This document shows positions 1 through 12,120 of a stretch of 64,000 nucleotides of DNA, piece after piece. Numbering within the stretch: position 1 is the stretch's first letter; each line of letters begins with the position of its first letter. Under the pieces are notes generated by a model that did no database searches, was not told the DNA's origin, and saw nothing but the letters and a program-made list of their open reading frames with translations. Position numbers and translations under genes: made by a program. This stretch comes from Przewalskia tangutica (lineage: Eukaryota; Streptophyta; Magnoliopsida; Solanales; Solanaceae). The stretch is taken from the NCBI GenBank assembly GCA_029844215.1, contig CM056731.1, positions 79,380,992 through 79,444,991 of the forward strand, written 5' to 3'.

Positions 1-89
1 ACCCACGCACCAAAAATACCACAAATCGTATCCCGAGGTCTTTCTAGACCGCACCACATGATCGGCCGCCACTCGCCCGCAATATCAAT

Positions 90-370
90 GTGCGCGTCTA
101 TCCTCGAACTCTCGCAGCCCGCATAGGTCACACACGACCCGCATGAGGTATTCCTCGAATCATGGTCCTGCATCACCGAGGTATACCCCGCATCGAAGGC
201 GGCTAACCTCGGTATCCGCCAGGCTCCCGCAACCCGCATAGTCTCAAAAGACCGCATAGTCTCAATGCACCGCATAGGGAATCCCCGCATCGTGCTAAAC
301 ACCGAATGATCAATCCCGAGCTACCGACTCGCATAGTCACGAGGACCGCATAGCCGTGAAAGACCCGCAT
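90..370 (-). repeat. GC-rich tandem block in LTR N
   Basis: Degenerate tandem copies of a unit built round the motif GAGGAATACCTCATGCG, here read on the minus strand as repeated CGCATGAGGTATTCC-like and CCGCATAG-like phrases. The same block recurs in LTRs I, K, L, M, S and C. Confidence 0.7.
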
Positions 371-2407
371 CGGTGGCAAGCCCGGTATAATAAGTCAAAT
401 GGGTATGTGATACAATAATAGTACAACGCTTAACGCTTAACAACGTAAGCACAACAAGAATGACCCCTTACATCACGATCACACAAGATACTAACACACG
501 TAGCATCCTAACATTTTCACTTATCACATCAACAAGAAAGTATTTACAAGGCTATCTCAAACCAAAGACAATCAAGTTATTCGCACAAGGTACTTTAAGC
601 TAACAAGTTCGTATCTACCCTACAAGATTTCATACATTAAATCTTTTAAAAGATTCGTTGCTTTCACATAAGTCACACAATACCGTAGTATAAAATAGAG
701 TGATCTCTTTAAATAAACCAAAACACTTACCTTTGTAAAATCAAGTAACAACATTATTTTCCAAACGCCCAAGTTTGCCTAATTTCAAATGTTCACGCTT
801 CTTATTTTAGAAAGGTTTCAGTTCATAGTCTTATTCATTTAAGAATTTAATTCTCTTTTAAACAACTGAGAAACATAAGTCTTATATGTGAGTAGGATAT
901 TCTTGTTTATAACAATCTTATTACAAAGTAGTGATCTAGGAAATATCATTTTGTCTCATCTTAGCTTCTATGCAGATGGAAGTTTCTACTGGTTTTAATA
1001 ATACTTAATTAGTCAAAACATTTCCTTTTATTAACGCTGCAGTGGTTTGTCGATACACATTCTCGATTTCAAATCAAGAAACATTCTTAAGCCGTTATAC
1101 CTAACTTCCCATAAAGCTAGTATAACTCATAAGATTTTCAAAACCAAGTATTACTTCTTCTTTCAAAATGATTCAAAATCTTTTGAAATACTTCAAGTTC
1201 TTTATTAACACATAACAAGCCAGTTATAGTTCAAATCAGTTACCTTTTAAAGACCACAAGTATTTTCTTACCAACATAAAGCTGTTATAACCAACTTCCC
1301 ATAAAGCCGTTATAACACTTTATGTTTTAAATCAATCAAATATGTTTAGCACATGTACGTCTACCGTACTACATAGTTCACACATATCATGCTAGAAGAG
1401 ATAGGAAGAGGTTCACATACCTCGCGACGAGTATCGACTAATAGCAAAACGCTCCAAGTACTTCCAACCGTCGGCTACTCCTTAAGCCAAGTAGATCGCG
1501 CCACACGTAGTACTTCAACCTATAAGGCCACAAGGCGCTTATTAACATTAGATCTCATCGTAGAACATTCTACCGAAAATTCGCAAAGACTCTCCCGCAA
1601 CAGCGTAAATCTCCTCCTCTATCGAGGCCGGCTACCAAGCCAACCGGGGGGGTTATACATCTAACCCTAACGGGTACAATTCTACTTCACGGTACTACTA
1701 CACAAGTCTACTGTAATACAGCCCTATGTAATTACAGTTCAGTATTCTTCTTTAAATTCAGGCTTAAGTCGCAAGACATTGCCGTAAGTTTTATTCAGGC
1801 TTAAGTCGCAAGACATTGCCGATAACTATGTTCAGTACTATATATATAGCATACTTCAACTATATAATCTAACAACATGTAATTTCCAATTACAATAGAG
1901 GGACAAGATATTTACCTCGATAAGCCCATAATTATCCAAGTATAAAGTCGATCCTGGGCAATCGTTTAGCTCCAACTCCGAGCGCTCCAACCCGCTCTAA
2001 ACCACCCTTAGAAGTTCTAACCAACTTCTACACAATACTCCAACGGACTATGGAGATTTTCCTAGGGTTTCGGTTTTGCGACAGACGGGAAGTATAATAG
2101 TATTTCTGGGCTTTTCGTATAGGTATAACCTTAGAATACTACAAGGTATACGGCTAAGGTAATTTGGACATTATAACAATACTTTTGAGAGTATTTCTAC
2201 CAAGAGAGGGGGGGGTATATACGAAAGCAACTAGGCTAGGGGGGGGGTACCCCACGGCCACACTACTAGGAGGGGGGGGCATACCCCTTGGCCAAGGCCT
2301 CTAGGAGAGGGGGAGGCCTCTTGGCCGAACTCAACACAAAGGGGAGGGAGAAGATTTAACACTTAGGAACATTTAGGAATGGATGAATAAGTCTTCAAAG
2401 GGATGGG

Positions 2408-2415
2408 TATTTATA
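2408..2415 (-). promoter_or_regulatory. TATA box of LTR N
   Basis: TATAAATA on the minus strand, about 405 bp inside the LTR start at 2818. The same box occupies the same place in the other type 1 LTRs, which places transcription start about 0.43 kb into the LTR. Confidence 0.65.
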
Positions 2416-2818
2416 GGCCAAGTGAAGGCCAACCAATGGCCAAGATTGAGCCAAGTGCTACACAAGTGTAAGGCCAAGATTCACCCAAGTACACCTTATC
2501 CATCTACCACACCAACCAACACAAAATATCCTACCTACTCCCTTAAGACCATATCGTCCCATAATGCCGTCAAGGTGTTCCAATGAGAGGGTGACAAGTG
2601 TCGCCTCTTGTTGGTCCAAAATGTTTCGCCTCTCGAAAAATCCGCAAAATAAAATATGGCATAGCGGAAATTCCCTACGAAAAGTCGTGGAAAACGCTTT
2701 CAAAAAAACGACTCTAACCGGGTGTTGTGCACAAAATTAAATCGGCCAAGCCTACTTGAAGTTCGAAATTTCCTACGTACGTCCCTGCGTACATACTCTG
2801 GAAATACGGGGTATAACA

Positions 2819-4348
2819 GAAACCTTTCTAAAATAAGAACCGTGAACATTGGAAATTAGGCAAACTTGAACATTGGAAATTAGGCAAACTTGAACAGTGG
2901 AAAAGAATGTTGCTACTTGATTTTACAAAGAGAAGTAATTGATTTACCTTAAAAAGATAGTCACTCTATTTTTATACTACGGGTATTGTGTGACATTGTG
3001 AAAGTAACGTATCTTTTAAAGAGTTAATGTATGAAGTACTTTGGGGATAAAACCCCGAACTTGTTGGCATATAGTAGAAAGTACCTCGTGTGTATAACTT
3101 GATTGTGTTGGTTTGTGATAGCCTTGTAATACTTTCTTGTTGATTGATAAGTAAACATGCTAGGATGCTACGTGTGTTAGTATCTTGTGATGTTTGTGTA
3201 AAGGGGTTTTTCCTTTGTTGTGCTTATGTTGTTTAACGATAAGCTGTTATGTTAGTATTTTACATCACTCATCTCTTGAGATGATTCCGGGTTGTCGCCT
3301 CCGACGCGGGTAGACTCAGCGGTCGATGGACCTATGATTTGAGAATACCTCTACGCAGTCCGGGCCTATGCGAGCTACGAGAGTTCCGTGTTAGTGCGCC
3401 CTTACGGGCACGCGTCCATATGGCCACGCGGATCGCGAAGTCCGTGACGACGCCGGGAGTAGCTACCGACGCGGGGAATACCTCATGCGGCCGATGAGAT
3501 TGGCCTACGCGGAGTGCGGAAGTTCGAGGGCTTGACGCGCACATTAGATCTGCGGCAAGTGGCCGCCTTTGATCATGCGACGCAGACAGATCTTATGATA
3601 CGCTTCATGACCTTGATTGGTACTGGGTGTTAGTAGTCGGCTATGCCTTCGCATTTACCCCGTGACGGTGTTATTATGGCACAGTGGGACCCGTGTTCAT
3701 GTGTTCTTGGTGCTTTATATCATAAATCCGGCATGAGGAAGGTATTCCACGCATGATTGATGTTGTGGCGTGAGACCCATTATTATATTTGAGTAATGAC
3801 TTTGAGGCGCGAGTCCCGACTTGATATGATCGCTTGTTTATTGGAATCGTAGTTTTGTTATCATACATGTCTCCCGCTTATATAGACTACTATGATTCCA
3901 TTTACTGATTTTCGCCACATACTTGGTACCGTTGTAATCGACTCCTTCGGCCGCTCATGCCGCAGTCGAGGTACACCGCCGTTGATCCTAGCTTTCGTGG
4001 TCACAGCTCAGACGGAAGCCCGTTTCTCGAGGCTTATCATGGTATATTCCCCGTCGTAATAGGTGTTTACATTCGGGGTTTGGCGGCCCCATCCCGCCAT
4101 TGTTGTCGATCTTTTCTAGAGGTCCGTAGTAATGCCATGGCGTGGTTTGTAAAGAAAGGATTAAACTGTTCATTTTGAAAGAGTTGTTATTATTATTTAT
4201 GCCGAAGGGCAAGTTTTCTAAAGATAATTGTTGTACGCTTCTTGTTATTTCATGTTGTTGTGTTATGTTCCGCTGATTTCTCTGATGTTGTATCACTAGG
4301 GTGCCCGGGGTAAGGCACCAGTCACGGGCCCGGGTTCGGGTCGTGACA
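2819..4348 (+). mobile_element. LTR I, 3' portion, type 1
   Basis: Starts abruptly in the AT-rich middle of a plus-strand LTR at the junction with N and ends with the normal LTR terminus GTCGTGACA at 4348. It contains a duplicated 25-bp phrase (2846-2895), the GC-rich block (about 3298-3550) and the conserved 3' module with the 'cacatacttggtac' phrase. The base after its end continues the middle of another LTR (J), so I was inserted into J. Its left half is outside the window, beyond N. Confidence 0.8.
3298..3550 (+). repeat. GC-rich tandem block in LTR I
   Basis: Repeated variants of the 'gaatacctcatgcgg' and 'atgcggagttccgg' phrases, several with lost bases. It occupies the same LTR position as the blocks in K, M and S. 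Confidence 0.6.
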
Positions 4349-5185
4349 GCTTGTTTGTTGTGAAGCTTGCCTATGCTTGTTGTTGTGAAACTGCCTATGC
4401 TTGTTGTGATAGCCTTTGTTGTATTTATGTACCCCCGCGTCTCTCGATGGAGGGCCGGTTGATTTGTTATGAACGATTATACACCGAGTCCCACGAGATG
4501 GGCAGGGTCACGTATTTCATCTGATATTACACCGAGTCCCACGAGATGGGCAGGGTCACGTATTTCATCTGATATTACACCGAGTCCCACGATGGGCAGG
4601 TCACGTATTTCATCCGATATTACACCGAGTCCCACGAGATGGGCGGTCACGTATTTCATCCGATTTTACACCGAGTCCCACGATGGGCGGTCACGATTTC
4701 ATCCGTTATCATACATGTCTCCCGCTTTATATAGACTATTATGATTTCATTTACGCCTTTTCTGATTTCACATACTTGGTACTGTTGCATCGACCTCCTT
4801 CGGCCGCGTCATGCCGCAGATTGAGGTACATCGGTGGATCCTCACCATAGATCACGATTCACGTGTCGAAGCCCCATTTCTTGAGGCTTATCTTTTGGTA
4901 TGTTACTCGAGTCTGTAGATTCTTATACATTCGTGGTATGGCGGGCCCCGTCCCGTCATAGCCGTTGTAAAAATCTTGGAGGTCTGTATGCTGTTGTGGC
5001 GGTGGTTTGTAAAAAGGATAACCGTCGGTATTTATGTATATATGATGAAGGCAATCGCTTGGTTGGCCTGTTTATTTATCTTGTCTCTTAATTCATGTTC
5101 ATGTTTTTATTTCCGCGATTTTCTACGATGTTGTATCACTAGGGTGCCCGGTAAGGCACGATCCACGCCCGGTTCGGTCGTGACA
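4349..5185 (+). mobile_element. LTR J, 3' portion
   Basis: Begins inside the 25-bp 'cttgcctatgcttgttg' array that LTR A also has, carries a private 48-bp minisatellite (4478-4711), then the conserved 3' LTR module, and ends GGTCGTGACA at 5185. The next base resumes an integrase reading frame, so J sits inside the integrase of element K. The candidate right-hand duplication of the I insertion is GCTTG at 4349-4353; its left partner is outside the window. Confidence 0.78.
4478..4711 (+). repeat. 48-bp minisatellite, 5 units, LTR J
   Basis: Units begin 'acaccgagtccc' at 4481, 4529, 4577, 4622 and 4668. The first two are 48 bp; later ones are 45-46 bp because 'gggcagggtcacg' becomes 'gggcggtcacg'. 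The long frames across it on both strands come from the repeat period being divisible by 3 and are not genes. Confidence 0.9.
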
Positions 5186-6276
5186 ACCAGAGGCACAGTG
5201 GTTTGTTGCGACGATAGAGATCCCGACCGGAAGTGGGAGGTGATCAACATGGACTTTATCACGGGATTACCTCGCACTCGGAAGCATGATTCTATCCGGT
5301 TATCGTCGACAGTGATGAAATCAGCCCACTTTCTTCCCGTCGGACGACTTTTCTACGAGGATTATGCCGACTTTACATCCAGAGATCGTCGATCGCATGG
5401 GTCCCTATTTCTATCATATCGCATGCAGAGCCAGTTTACGCTAACTGGAGGTCTTTCCGTATGGTTTAGGACGCAGTGATCCCGAGCATCGCATTCCATC
5501 CTCGAACGATCGGACAGCAGAGCGCACTATCCGCACTCTCGAGGATATCGCGAGCCCGTGTTATTGACTTCGTGGTAGCCGGAGGATCATTTGCCTCTAG
5601 TTGAGTTTGCGTATAATAATAGCTACCACTCCAGATTTAGACGGCGCCTTTTGAGGCCTTGTATGGAGAAAGTGCAGATCGCCGATAGCTGGTTTGATGT
5701 AGGCGAGGTGCATTTAGTAGGACCGCACCGACATACGTGCAGATGGATAAGGTGAAGCTTATCCAGAGCGGCATCGATTCTCGTGAGTCGATAGAAGTCA
5801 TACGCAGATCATCGTCGCGGCATCCGGAGTTCGAGGTTGATGATTGGGTTTTCTGAAGGTGTCACCCATGAAGCGTGTGATGAGATTCGGAAGAAAGGGA
5901 AACTCACCAAGGTACATTGGGCCGTATCGATTGTCCGCAGGTAGGCAAGGTTGCCTATGAGTTGGATCTGCCGTCCGATCTTGAGGCGGCATCCGTTTTT
6001 CATGTTTCTATGCTGAGGAGATGTATTGGGGATCCATCTAGGGTACACCCGATTGACGATGTCCAGGTGACCGAGGGGTTATCGTATGAGGAGATTCCCA
6101 TAGCGATAGTCGATCGTCAGGTTAGGCGTCTGCGGACCAAGGACGTGGCTTCCATCAAAGTCTTGTGGCGGAACGAGCTCAGGGAGGAGATGACGTGGGA
6201 AGCTGAGGAGGACATGAGGCAGAAGTATCCTCACCTATTCCCCACACCTCCAGGTAACTCACTTTCCTACTTGTAA
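5186..6276 (+). pseudogene. pol: pol remnant of element K: integrase core and C-terminal chromodomain-like region
   Basis: Integrase inserts the cDNA of the element into host chromatin. The sequence follows the same order as element E: the end of the zinc-binding region (5186-5235), core start with 'VINMDFITGLP' (5240-5275), the 'EALY'-type segment near 5655, the 'VGKVAYELDLPSDLEA' segment (5940-5985) and the chromodomain-like tail with 'VLWRN' and 'MTWEAEEDM' ending at the stop at 6274-6276. Only the last part (5917-6276) is one open frame. The rest is broken by many small losses, often where element E has CAG or CTG and K has CG. The N-terminal part is cut off by LTR J at 5185. It ends about 140 bp before the 3' LTR. 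Clearly non-functional as read. Confidence 0.85.
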
Positions 6277-6401
6277 ATTATCATTGTCATTTTTGCTTAA
6301 GTGATGTATTGTGGCCATGTGTGGCATTTGCAAACTGTTTAAGTTATGAGGAACTTTATCGTTATCTGTCTTGGGAAGGAACATTAGGGACGAATGTTTC
6401 T
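6277..6401 (+). other. 3' untranslated tail of element K
   Basis: Non-coding. Shares the phrase 'gtggccatgtgtggcat' with the tails of elements D, E and G, then a hairpin-forming 'gaacattagggacgaatgtt' (6379-6398) just before the polypurine tract. Confidence 0.6.
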
Positions 6402-6414
6402 AAAGAGGGGAGAA
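6402..6414 (+). other. polypurine tract, element K
   Basis: AAAGAGGGGAGAA immediately before the LTR start TGTTATACC. It primes plus-strand DNA synthesis in LTR retrotransposons. Confidence 0.85.
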
Positions 6415-6801
6415 TGTTATACCCCGTAATTCCAGAGTATGTACGTAAGGGCGTACGTACAAAAGTTTAGCCTTAAGTTAGGCATAAGGGACGAAATTTG
6501 TGCACAACCCACGAAAAGAATCGTTTTCCGACGAAACGTTTTCCAAAACTTGCGAAGGGAAAATTACGGGTGCGACATTTATATTTTTTGCGGATTTTTC
6601 CGAGAAACGAAATATTTTGGACCAACGAGAGGGCGACACTTGTCACCCTCAAATGGACGGCAACTTGTGGGCAAGCATGGCACGATTTTGTGGCTTAAAC
6701 CATGGGTCAATGTTTGGTGAGTGATTTTTGGAGTAGGGATAGGGGCACTTGTGCAAATCCACTTGCCCTCCACTTGCCTTAATCTTGGCCCTTGAAAGCC
6801 C

Positions 6802-6809
6802 TATAAATA
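6802..6809 (+). promoter_or_regulatory. TATA box, K 3' LTR
   Basis: TATAAATA 387 bp after the LTR start, followed by a C-rich leader start. Confidence 0.7.
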
Positions 6810-6904
6810 CCCCCCTTGAGTTGAAGACTTCTTCATCCACAAATCATCTTCCAAGTCTTAAAACTTCCCCTTTCGGCAGAAGCTATCGTCCAAAGCCTTC
6901 TCCC

Positions 6905-6982
6905 TCCCCCCCCCCCCTCTTGAAGAGCTAAGCCGAAACACCCCCTTCCCCCCCCCCCCCTTCCTTGTAGTCTCGGCAAAAG
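6905..6982 (+). repeat. poly-C tracts downstream of TATA
   Basis: Two C-runs of 12 or more, split by 'tcttgaagagctaagccg', then further C-runs. They fall at the start of the predicted transcript. The mirrored G-runs at 2205-2310 are the same region of LTR N. Confidence 0.8.
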
Positions 6983-8100
6983 CCCCCCCTCTTGGTAGAA
7001 AATACTCTTCAAGTATTGTTACTATCCCCAAAATACCCTAGCCGTATATCTTGTAGTATTCCAAAGTCACCCTATACAAAAAGCCCAGAAATACTATCTT
7101 ATATCCATTAGTCCCTAAATGAAACCCTGGGAAAATCTTCATAGTTGGTTGAAGTAGTAAGTAGAGGTTGTGTAGAAACTTCTAAGGGTTCCTTGGAGCG
7201 GATTGAGCGCATGACAGGAGCTAAACCTTGCTCAGGATCGACTTATAACTTGGATAATTTTGGGCTTACCGAGGTAAATATCTTATCCTTCTATTGTAAT
7301 TAGAGATTACATACTGTAGAAGTATAGAACTAAGTATAAGACTTATAGAAGGATGGTATTAAAAGAAGAGAATTGAACTGTAATCACATCAGAAGATTAT
7401 TAAAGAAGATTGAACTGTACTTACATAGGACTGTATTTACAGTAGACTTGTGTAGTTTAACGGGTAGGGAAGTGCTGCCCGATTTTCCGTAGAATTAAGA
7501 ACCTTCTGCTTAGAATATCCTACAGAGTAGTCTAGACGTTGATAGACGTATTTGACTATTATAGGTTGTTACTCTGCGCGCGACATATTCGACTTGGCAG
7601 GTGGATTTCGCCAAGAAGGTATGTGATTCTTCCTATCCTCTTGAGCGTGATATTTTAAAAGAATATATATAGTACGGTAGACGTACGTATGCTAGCTGAA
7701 CGTGGTTTTACTTCGATATCTTTTGACTTGAGTTTTAATAATAAGAATCTTGAAGTATTTCAAAAGAACTATGAATCATTTTTGAAAGAAGAGAAATACC
7801 TGTTTTTAAACAAAAAACTTAAGAGTTATACTAGCTTTAAGGGAAGTTAGGTATAACGACTTAAGAAAGATAAAAGGAACAGTTTACTTATGTGTTTATG
7901 AAAGACGTGTATTGATTTCTGGAAAGTATAATAAGATGGTTTGATGAGTAGACATATTATGATGCTATGTGTGTTAGTGTCTTGTGACGTTTGTATAAAG
8001 AGGTTATTCTTATTATGCTTATGTTGTTTAAACGATAAGCTGTTAAGTTAGTAGTATATCACTCACCTCTTGACATGTTATATCGGGGGTTAAGCTGCCC

Positions 8101-8310
8101 CCCGATGCGAGGGATACCTCATGCGGGTCCAGAGGACTTATGCGGAGCTACGAGAGTTCCAGGTTAGTGTGCGGGGGAATACCTCATGCGGTCTATGTGG
8201 CAATGCGGACTACGATAGTCCAGGACGATGCCGAGGAGTAGCTACCCTCGATGAGGGGATTACCTCATGCGGGCCTAGGTGGCCTATGCGGACTACGGGA
8301 GTCCAGGATT
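8101..8310 (+). repeat. GC-rich tandem block in K 3' LTR
   Basis: About three degenerate units of roughly 60-70 bp, each with 'atacctcatgcgg' followed by 'tatgcggacta' and 'gagtccagg'. Confidence 0.7.
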
Positions 8311-8691
8311 AGGCATGCATAATGATACTATGGGCGATCAGCCTTGCTTCGATCATTCGCAGCCTAGAAAAGACATGTTACAGTTTACCTATTATTACTC
8401 TGGTTTGTGATGTGGCACTATGTGCGGTTACATTGGTTGTTTCGTACATATTTGTAAAATTGGTTTTAAAATGATATGATTTCATTTAAGTACTTTACAG
8501 TTTCACATACTTGGTACCTGTTGTACTGGCCTCCTTCGGGGGGCTGCGTTCATGCCGCAGTTAAGGGAAAGCAGGTGCTAGATCCACATCCTTAGGATCT
8601 TTTTGCTTTGGTGTCAGGACCTCCATCATCTCCGGAGGCTCGACTTTTGGTATGGTTCTCCCTGTTGTTGTAGATATATGTACATTCAGGG

Positions 8692-8716
8692 TATGGCGGG
8701 GCCCTGTCCCGCCATA
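8692..8716 (+). other. 9-bp LTR stem-loop (K)
   Basis: TATGGCGGG (8692-8700) and CCCGCCATA (8708-8716) pair perfectly round a 7-nt loop. Related arms occur at the same LTR position in most copies in the window. Confidence 0.65.
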
Positions 8717-8927
8717 GTTATTCACTTTCTTAGAGGTCTGTAGTCCTATTGTACAGTTGGGATGTAATCGCAAATTTTGGTTTATATATATATGCCGAAA
8801 GACGACTTTTCTCGATAAAGCGTGTCTAAATTTACATTTGTTTCATGTCTTGTTTTTATATTCCGATTACACGATGTATGACTACTTGGGTGCGGTAAGG
8901 CACGCCACGCCCCGAACAGTCGTGACA

Positions 8928-8990
8928 TCGAACTCCAAGTGTCGACGTCGGTTATCCGCAAAAGCTTCACGACTGAGCTTACCATCGATC
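8928..8990 (-). pseudogene. pol: integrase fragment of element L, left of element A
   Basis: On the minus strand this matches the integrase C-terminal part of element E that encodes 'NRRRHLEF' (8928-8950 here). It joins directly to 18511 when element A is removed, and is cut on its left by the end of LTR K. It is a short stretch between two insertions and carries the left half of the A target-site duplication (CGATC, 8986-8990). Confidence 0.75.
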
Positions 8991-9388
8991 TGTTATACCG
9001 TATTTCCGCAGTATGTACGTGAGGCGACGATACAATTTGAGCCTTAAAGTAGGCATAGGTTCGAATGTGTGCATAACTCCCAAAAGGAGTCGTTGTTCGA
9101 CGAAACGGTTCCACAGCTTACGTATGGAAAATTCGCTATGTCATTAATAATTTTGCGGATTTTTCGAGAGACGAAACATTTTGGACCAACGGGAGGGACA
9201 AGTGGCACCTCCCATCGAAGCAAGTGGACGGCAAAGCTAGCCCTTTTGCACGCTTTTGGTGTTGAAATTTTGGTCAAGGTTAGGTAGGATATTTTGTGTA
9301 GATGGATAAGGTAGCACATGGCTAAATCTTGCCTTACACTTGCTATGCACTTGTCTTCATCTTGCCATTGGTTGGCCTTCACTTGACC

Positions 9389-9396
9389 TATAAATA
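9389..9396 (+). promoter_or_regulatory. TATA box, A 5' LTR
   Basis: TATAAATA 398 bp into the LTR; probable promoter of element A. Confidence 0.7.
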
Positions 9397-11491
9397 CCCT
9401 CTAAGTTGAAGACTTTCTTCATCCAAAACTTGAGCAATCTCTCTAAGGCGCAAACTACTCCCGCCCTCGTGTTCACTCGGCCACCACACTCCCCCTCCCC
9501 CTCGGAGGCCCTTTGGCCGAGAGCTTCCTCCCCTTTGTAGTGGTTAGCAGTGGGTACCCCTAGCCTAGTTGTTTTCGTATAATACCCCTTGTTGTGGTAT
9601 AGAAATACTCTCCTAGTATTGTTGTAATGTCCAAATACCTTGGCCCAAATACCTTGTAGTTTTCCCAAGGTTACACTTATACAAAAGCCCAGAAAATACT
9701 ATTATACTTCCTTTAGCCACTAAACGAAACCCTAAGGAAATCTTCATTGATAGTTGAAGTTTTTGAGTAGAAGTTGGTTAGAACTTCTAAGGGTTGTTTG
9801 GAGCGGGTTGGAGCGCACGGAGTAGGAGCTAAACCTTGCTCAGGATCGACATATAAACTCGGATAATTTTGGGCTTATCGAGGTAAACACTCTTGACCTT
9901 CTATTGTAATTGGAAATTACATATTGTAGGAATATATAGTTTAAGTATACTATATATAGAACTGAACATTATAATTGTGCAATGTCTTTTGACTTAAGCT
10001 CGAATAATACTTACGCAATGTCTTGCGACTTAAGCCCTGAATTTAAAGAAGAGAATCGAATCAGAATTATATAGCATCAGACATGAGACTTGTGTAGCAT
10101 TCTGTGAGTAGAATTGTACACGCCCGGATAGACGTGCAAACCTCCCCGGTTGGCTTGGCCAGGCCTCGATAGGAGGAGATTTACGTTGTTGCGGGGAGGT
10201 GTCGCGAATTTTCTGTAGAATATTCTACATTGAGATCTAAAGATATTAATAGGCGCTTTGTGGCCTCTATAGGTTGTAGTACTACGTGTGGAGTGATCTG
10301 CTTGACTGAGAGTGTAGTGGACGGTTTGAGGTACTTGGAGCGTTTTGCTATTAGTCGATAATCGTCGCGAGGTATGTGAACCTCTTCCTATCTGTTCTAG
10401 CATGATATGTGCATAACTATGTAGTACGGTAGACGTACATGTGTTAAATGTATTTGATTTTCTTTAAACATAAAGTGTTATAACGGCTTTATGGGAAGTT
10501 GGTTATAACAGCTCTATGTAAATGAGAAATGCTTTGTGGTTTTTAAAAGATACCTGATTTGACTTATAACCGACTTGATGCAAAGAACCTTGAAGTATTC
10601 TAAAATATTAAGAAACCTTTTTGAAAGAAGTGTATACTTGGTTTGAAAACATAAAAGTTATACCAGTTTTATGAGAAGTTAGGTGTAACGCCTTAAGAGA
10701 GATAAAAAGAATGGTTTAATGGTTTAGAAGTTAAGAGACTTATTCTTAAAAGATAAGAAACTTGACTTAATATGAATGTTTGTGTGAAACCTCATTCGTG
10801 AGTAATGAGTACTTGGTTTTTGGAAGGAATAATGTTTTACTGATTTCGGAAATCAGAATGTGTATCGACAAGCCACTGCAGCGTTAATAAAGGGAAATGT
10901 ATTGAATAATTAAGTATTATTAAAACCAGTAGAAACCTCCATCTGCATAGAAGCTAAGATGAGACAAAATGATATTACATTTCTAGATCATGGCTGCTAA
11001 TAAGATTGATTATGAACAAGAATAACCTACTCGTCTAAGGCATATGTTACTCAATTGTTTTAAAAGAGATTAAGACATTGAACTATGAACTTTTCAAAAA
11101 AGAGACTGGTGTATTTGAAATTAGGCAAACTGGAACTTTAGGAAAAAGAAAGGCATTGTGTTGTCTTAAAATGATTTAAAACATAAGGTGTATAACAACT
11201 TTATGGGAAGTGGGTTATAACGACCTTATGAAAACAAAAGAAAGGTTTTATCATTGGTTTTAATGTGGTAACTTGACTTTAAAAAGAAAAGAGTTTTGGT
11301 CAAAAAAAAGAAGGCATGGTGTTGACTTAATTTGGTTTACTTAAAAGATATAAGTCACTCTATTTTTATACTACGGGTATCGGGTGACTTTTATAAACGG
11401 ATTAGATCTCTTTAAAAGAAATTTAACGTACGTAGTACTTTAGGGTTAAAACCCGGACTTTGGCATAAAATGAAAGTACTTTGAGTTGTGT

Positions 11492-11616
11492 AAACTTGCC
11501 TATGCTTGTTGTTGTGAAACTTGCCTATGCTTGTTGTTGTGAAACTTGCCTATGCTCGTTGATGTGAAACTTGCCTATGCTTGTTGTTGTGAAACTTGCC
11601 TATGCTTGTTGTGATA
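11492..11616 (+). repeat. 25-bp tandem array, 5 units
   Basis: Units start 'aaacttgcctatgc' at 11492, 11517, 11542, 11567 and 11592, an exact 25-bp period. The copy in the 3' LTR has the same number of units. Confidence 0.95.
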
Positions 11617-11769
11617 GCCTTTGTTGTGCAAAGATTGTGTTTCTATACTACCGCGTCTCTCGATGGAGGGTCGGTTGACTTGTTGAGAACTTACTTGGAC
11701 GTGCCGGCAGTGACGGAGAAATTCCACGGGTACGTTCCTGTTGATAGTGTTACTTTTGTTAATCACTTT

Positions 11770-12120
11770 GGACATCTCGACACGATCGTAAGCGCCGCGG
11801 GTATGCTTCCACTTTGATTACCGCCTTGTTGTCTTATTGTTTCCCTTTGGACATCACGACACGACGCGTAGCGCCGGGTATGCTTCCATTTGGAATCTTT
11901 GTCTTATTGTTTCCTTTGGACATACTGACACGATGCGTAGCGCACGGGTATGCTTCCATTTGGAATGTTGTCTTATTGTTTCCTTGGACTCATCGACACG
12001 ATGCGTAGCGCGCGTATGCTTCCATTTGGAATGTTGTCTTAATTGTTCCCTTTGGACATAATGACACGAAGTGTAGCTCACGGGTATGATCCCATTTGCA
12101 TTGGGATCTTGTTGTTATCA
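11770..12120 (+). repeat. ~70-bp minisatellite, 5 units, A 5' LTR
   Basis: Units begin 'ggacat' at 11770, 11849, 11918, 11986 and 12054. Several units show 'actgacacgatgcg' changed to forms such as 'cacgacacgacgcg'. The frames read across it are repeat artefacts. Confidence 0.9.

Larger units (their letters stand above)
1..2818 (-). mobile_element. LTR N, type 1 gypsy LTR, cut by window edge
   Basis: Minus-strand LTR whose 5' end (TGTTATACCCC, read on the minus strand) lies at 2818. Its 3' end is beyond base 1. It aligns along its length with the LTRs of element C (for example base 40 corresponds to about 42660). It holds a GC-rich tandem block near the left edge, an AT-rich middle, a TATA box at 2408-2415 and G-runs at 2205-2310 that are C-runs in the transcript. 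At 2819 the sequence switches to the middle of a plus-strand LTR (I), so N was inserted into I. Whether N is a solo LTR or one end of a full element cannot be seen. Short ORFs inside (such as 1389-1664) are chance reading frames. Confidence 0.85.
6415..8927 (+). mobile_element. 3' LTR of element K, type 1, 2513 bp
   Basis: Runs from TGTTATACCCCG, next to the polypurine tract, to CAGTCGTGACA. Order inside: short U3, TATA box (6802-6809), C-runs (6907-6918 and 6947-6961), AT-rich middle with the 'ttataacg...ctttaagggaagttag' phrase, GC-rich tandem block (8101-8310), hairpin (8692-8716), end. The base after 8927 continues the integrase of minus-strand element L, so K was inserted into L. The candidate right duplication is TCGAA; the left copy is outside the window. 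Confidence 0.88.

Noticed and set aside
1389..1664. 91-codon open frame in LTR N
   Set aside because: Lies in the AT-rich LTR body; the corresponding frame is broken in the C LTRs and has no recognisable domain.
4469..4744. Overlapping repetitive open frames on both strands (4469-4744 plus, 4477-4659 minus)
   Set aside because: They are the 48-bp minisatellite of LTR J read in frame; period divisible by 3, no start context, no counterpart elsewhere.
4976..5479. 167-codon frame spanning LTR J and integrase
   Set aside because: It crosses the J/K insertion boundary at 5185, so it is chimeric; only the part after 5186 is integrase-derived.
11492..11616. Regularly spaced repeats resembling a CRISPR array
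   Set aside because: Units are contiguous 25-mers without spacers, in a plant LTR, and present identically in both LTRs of A.
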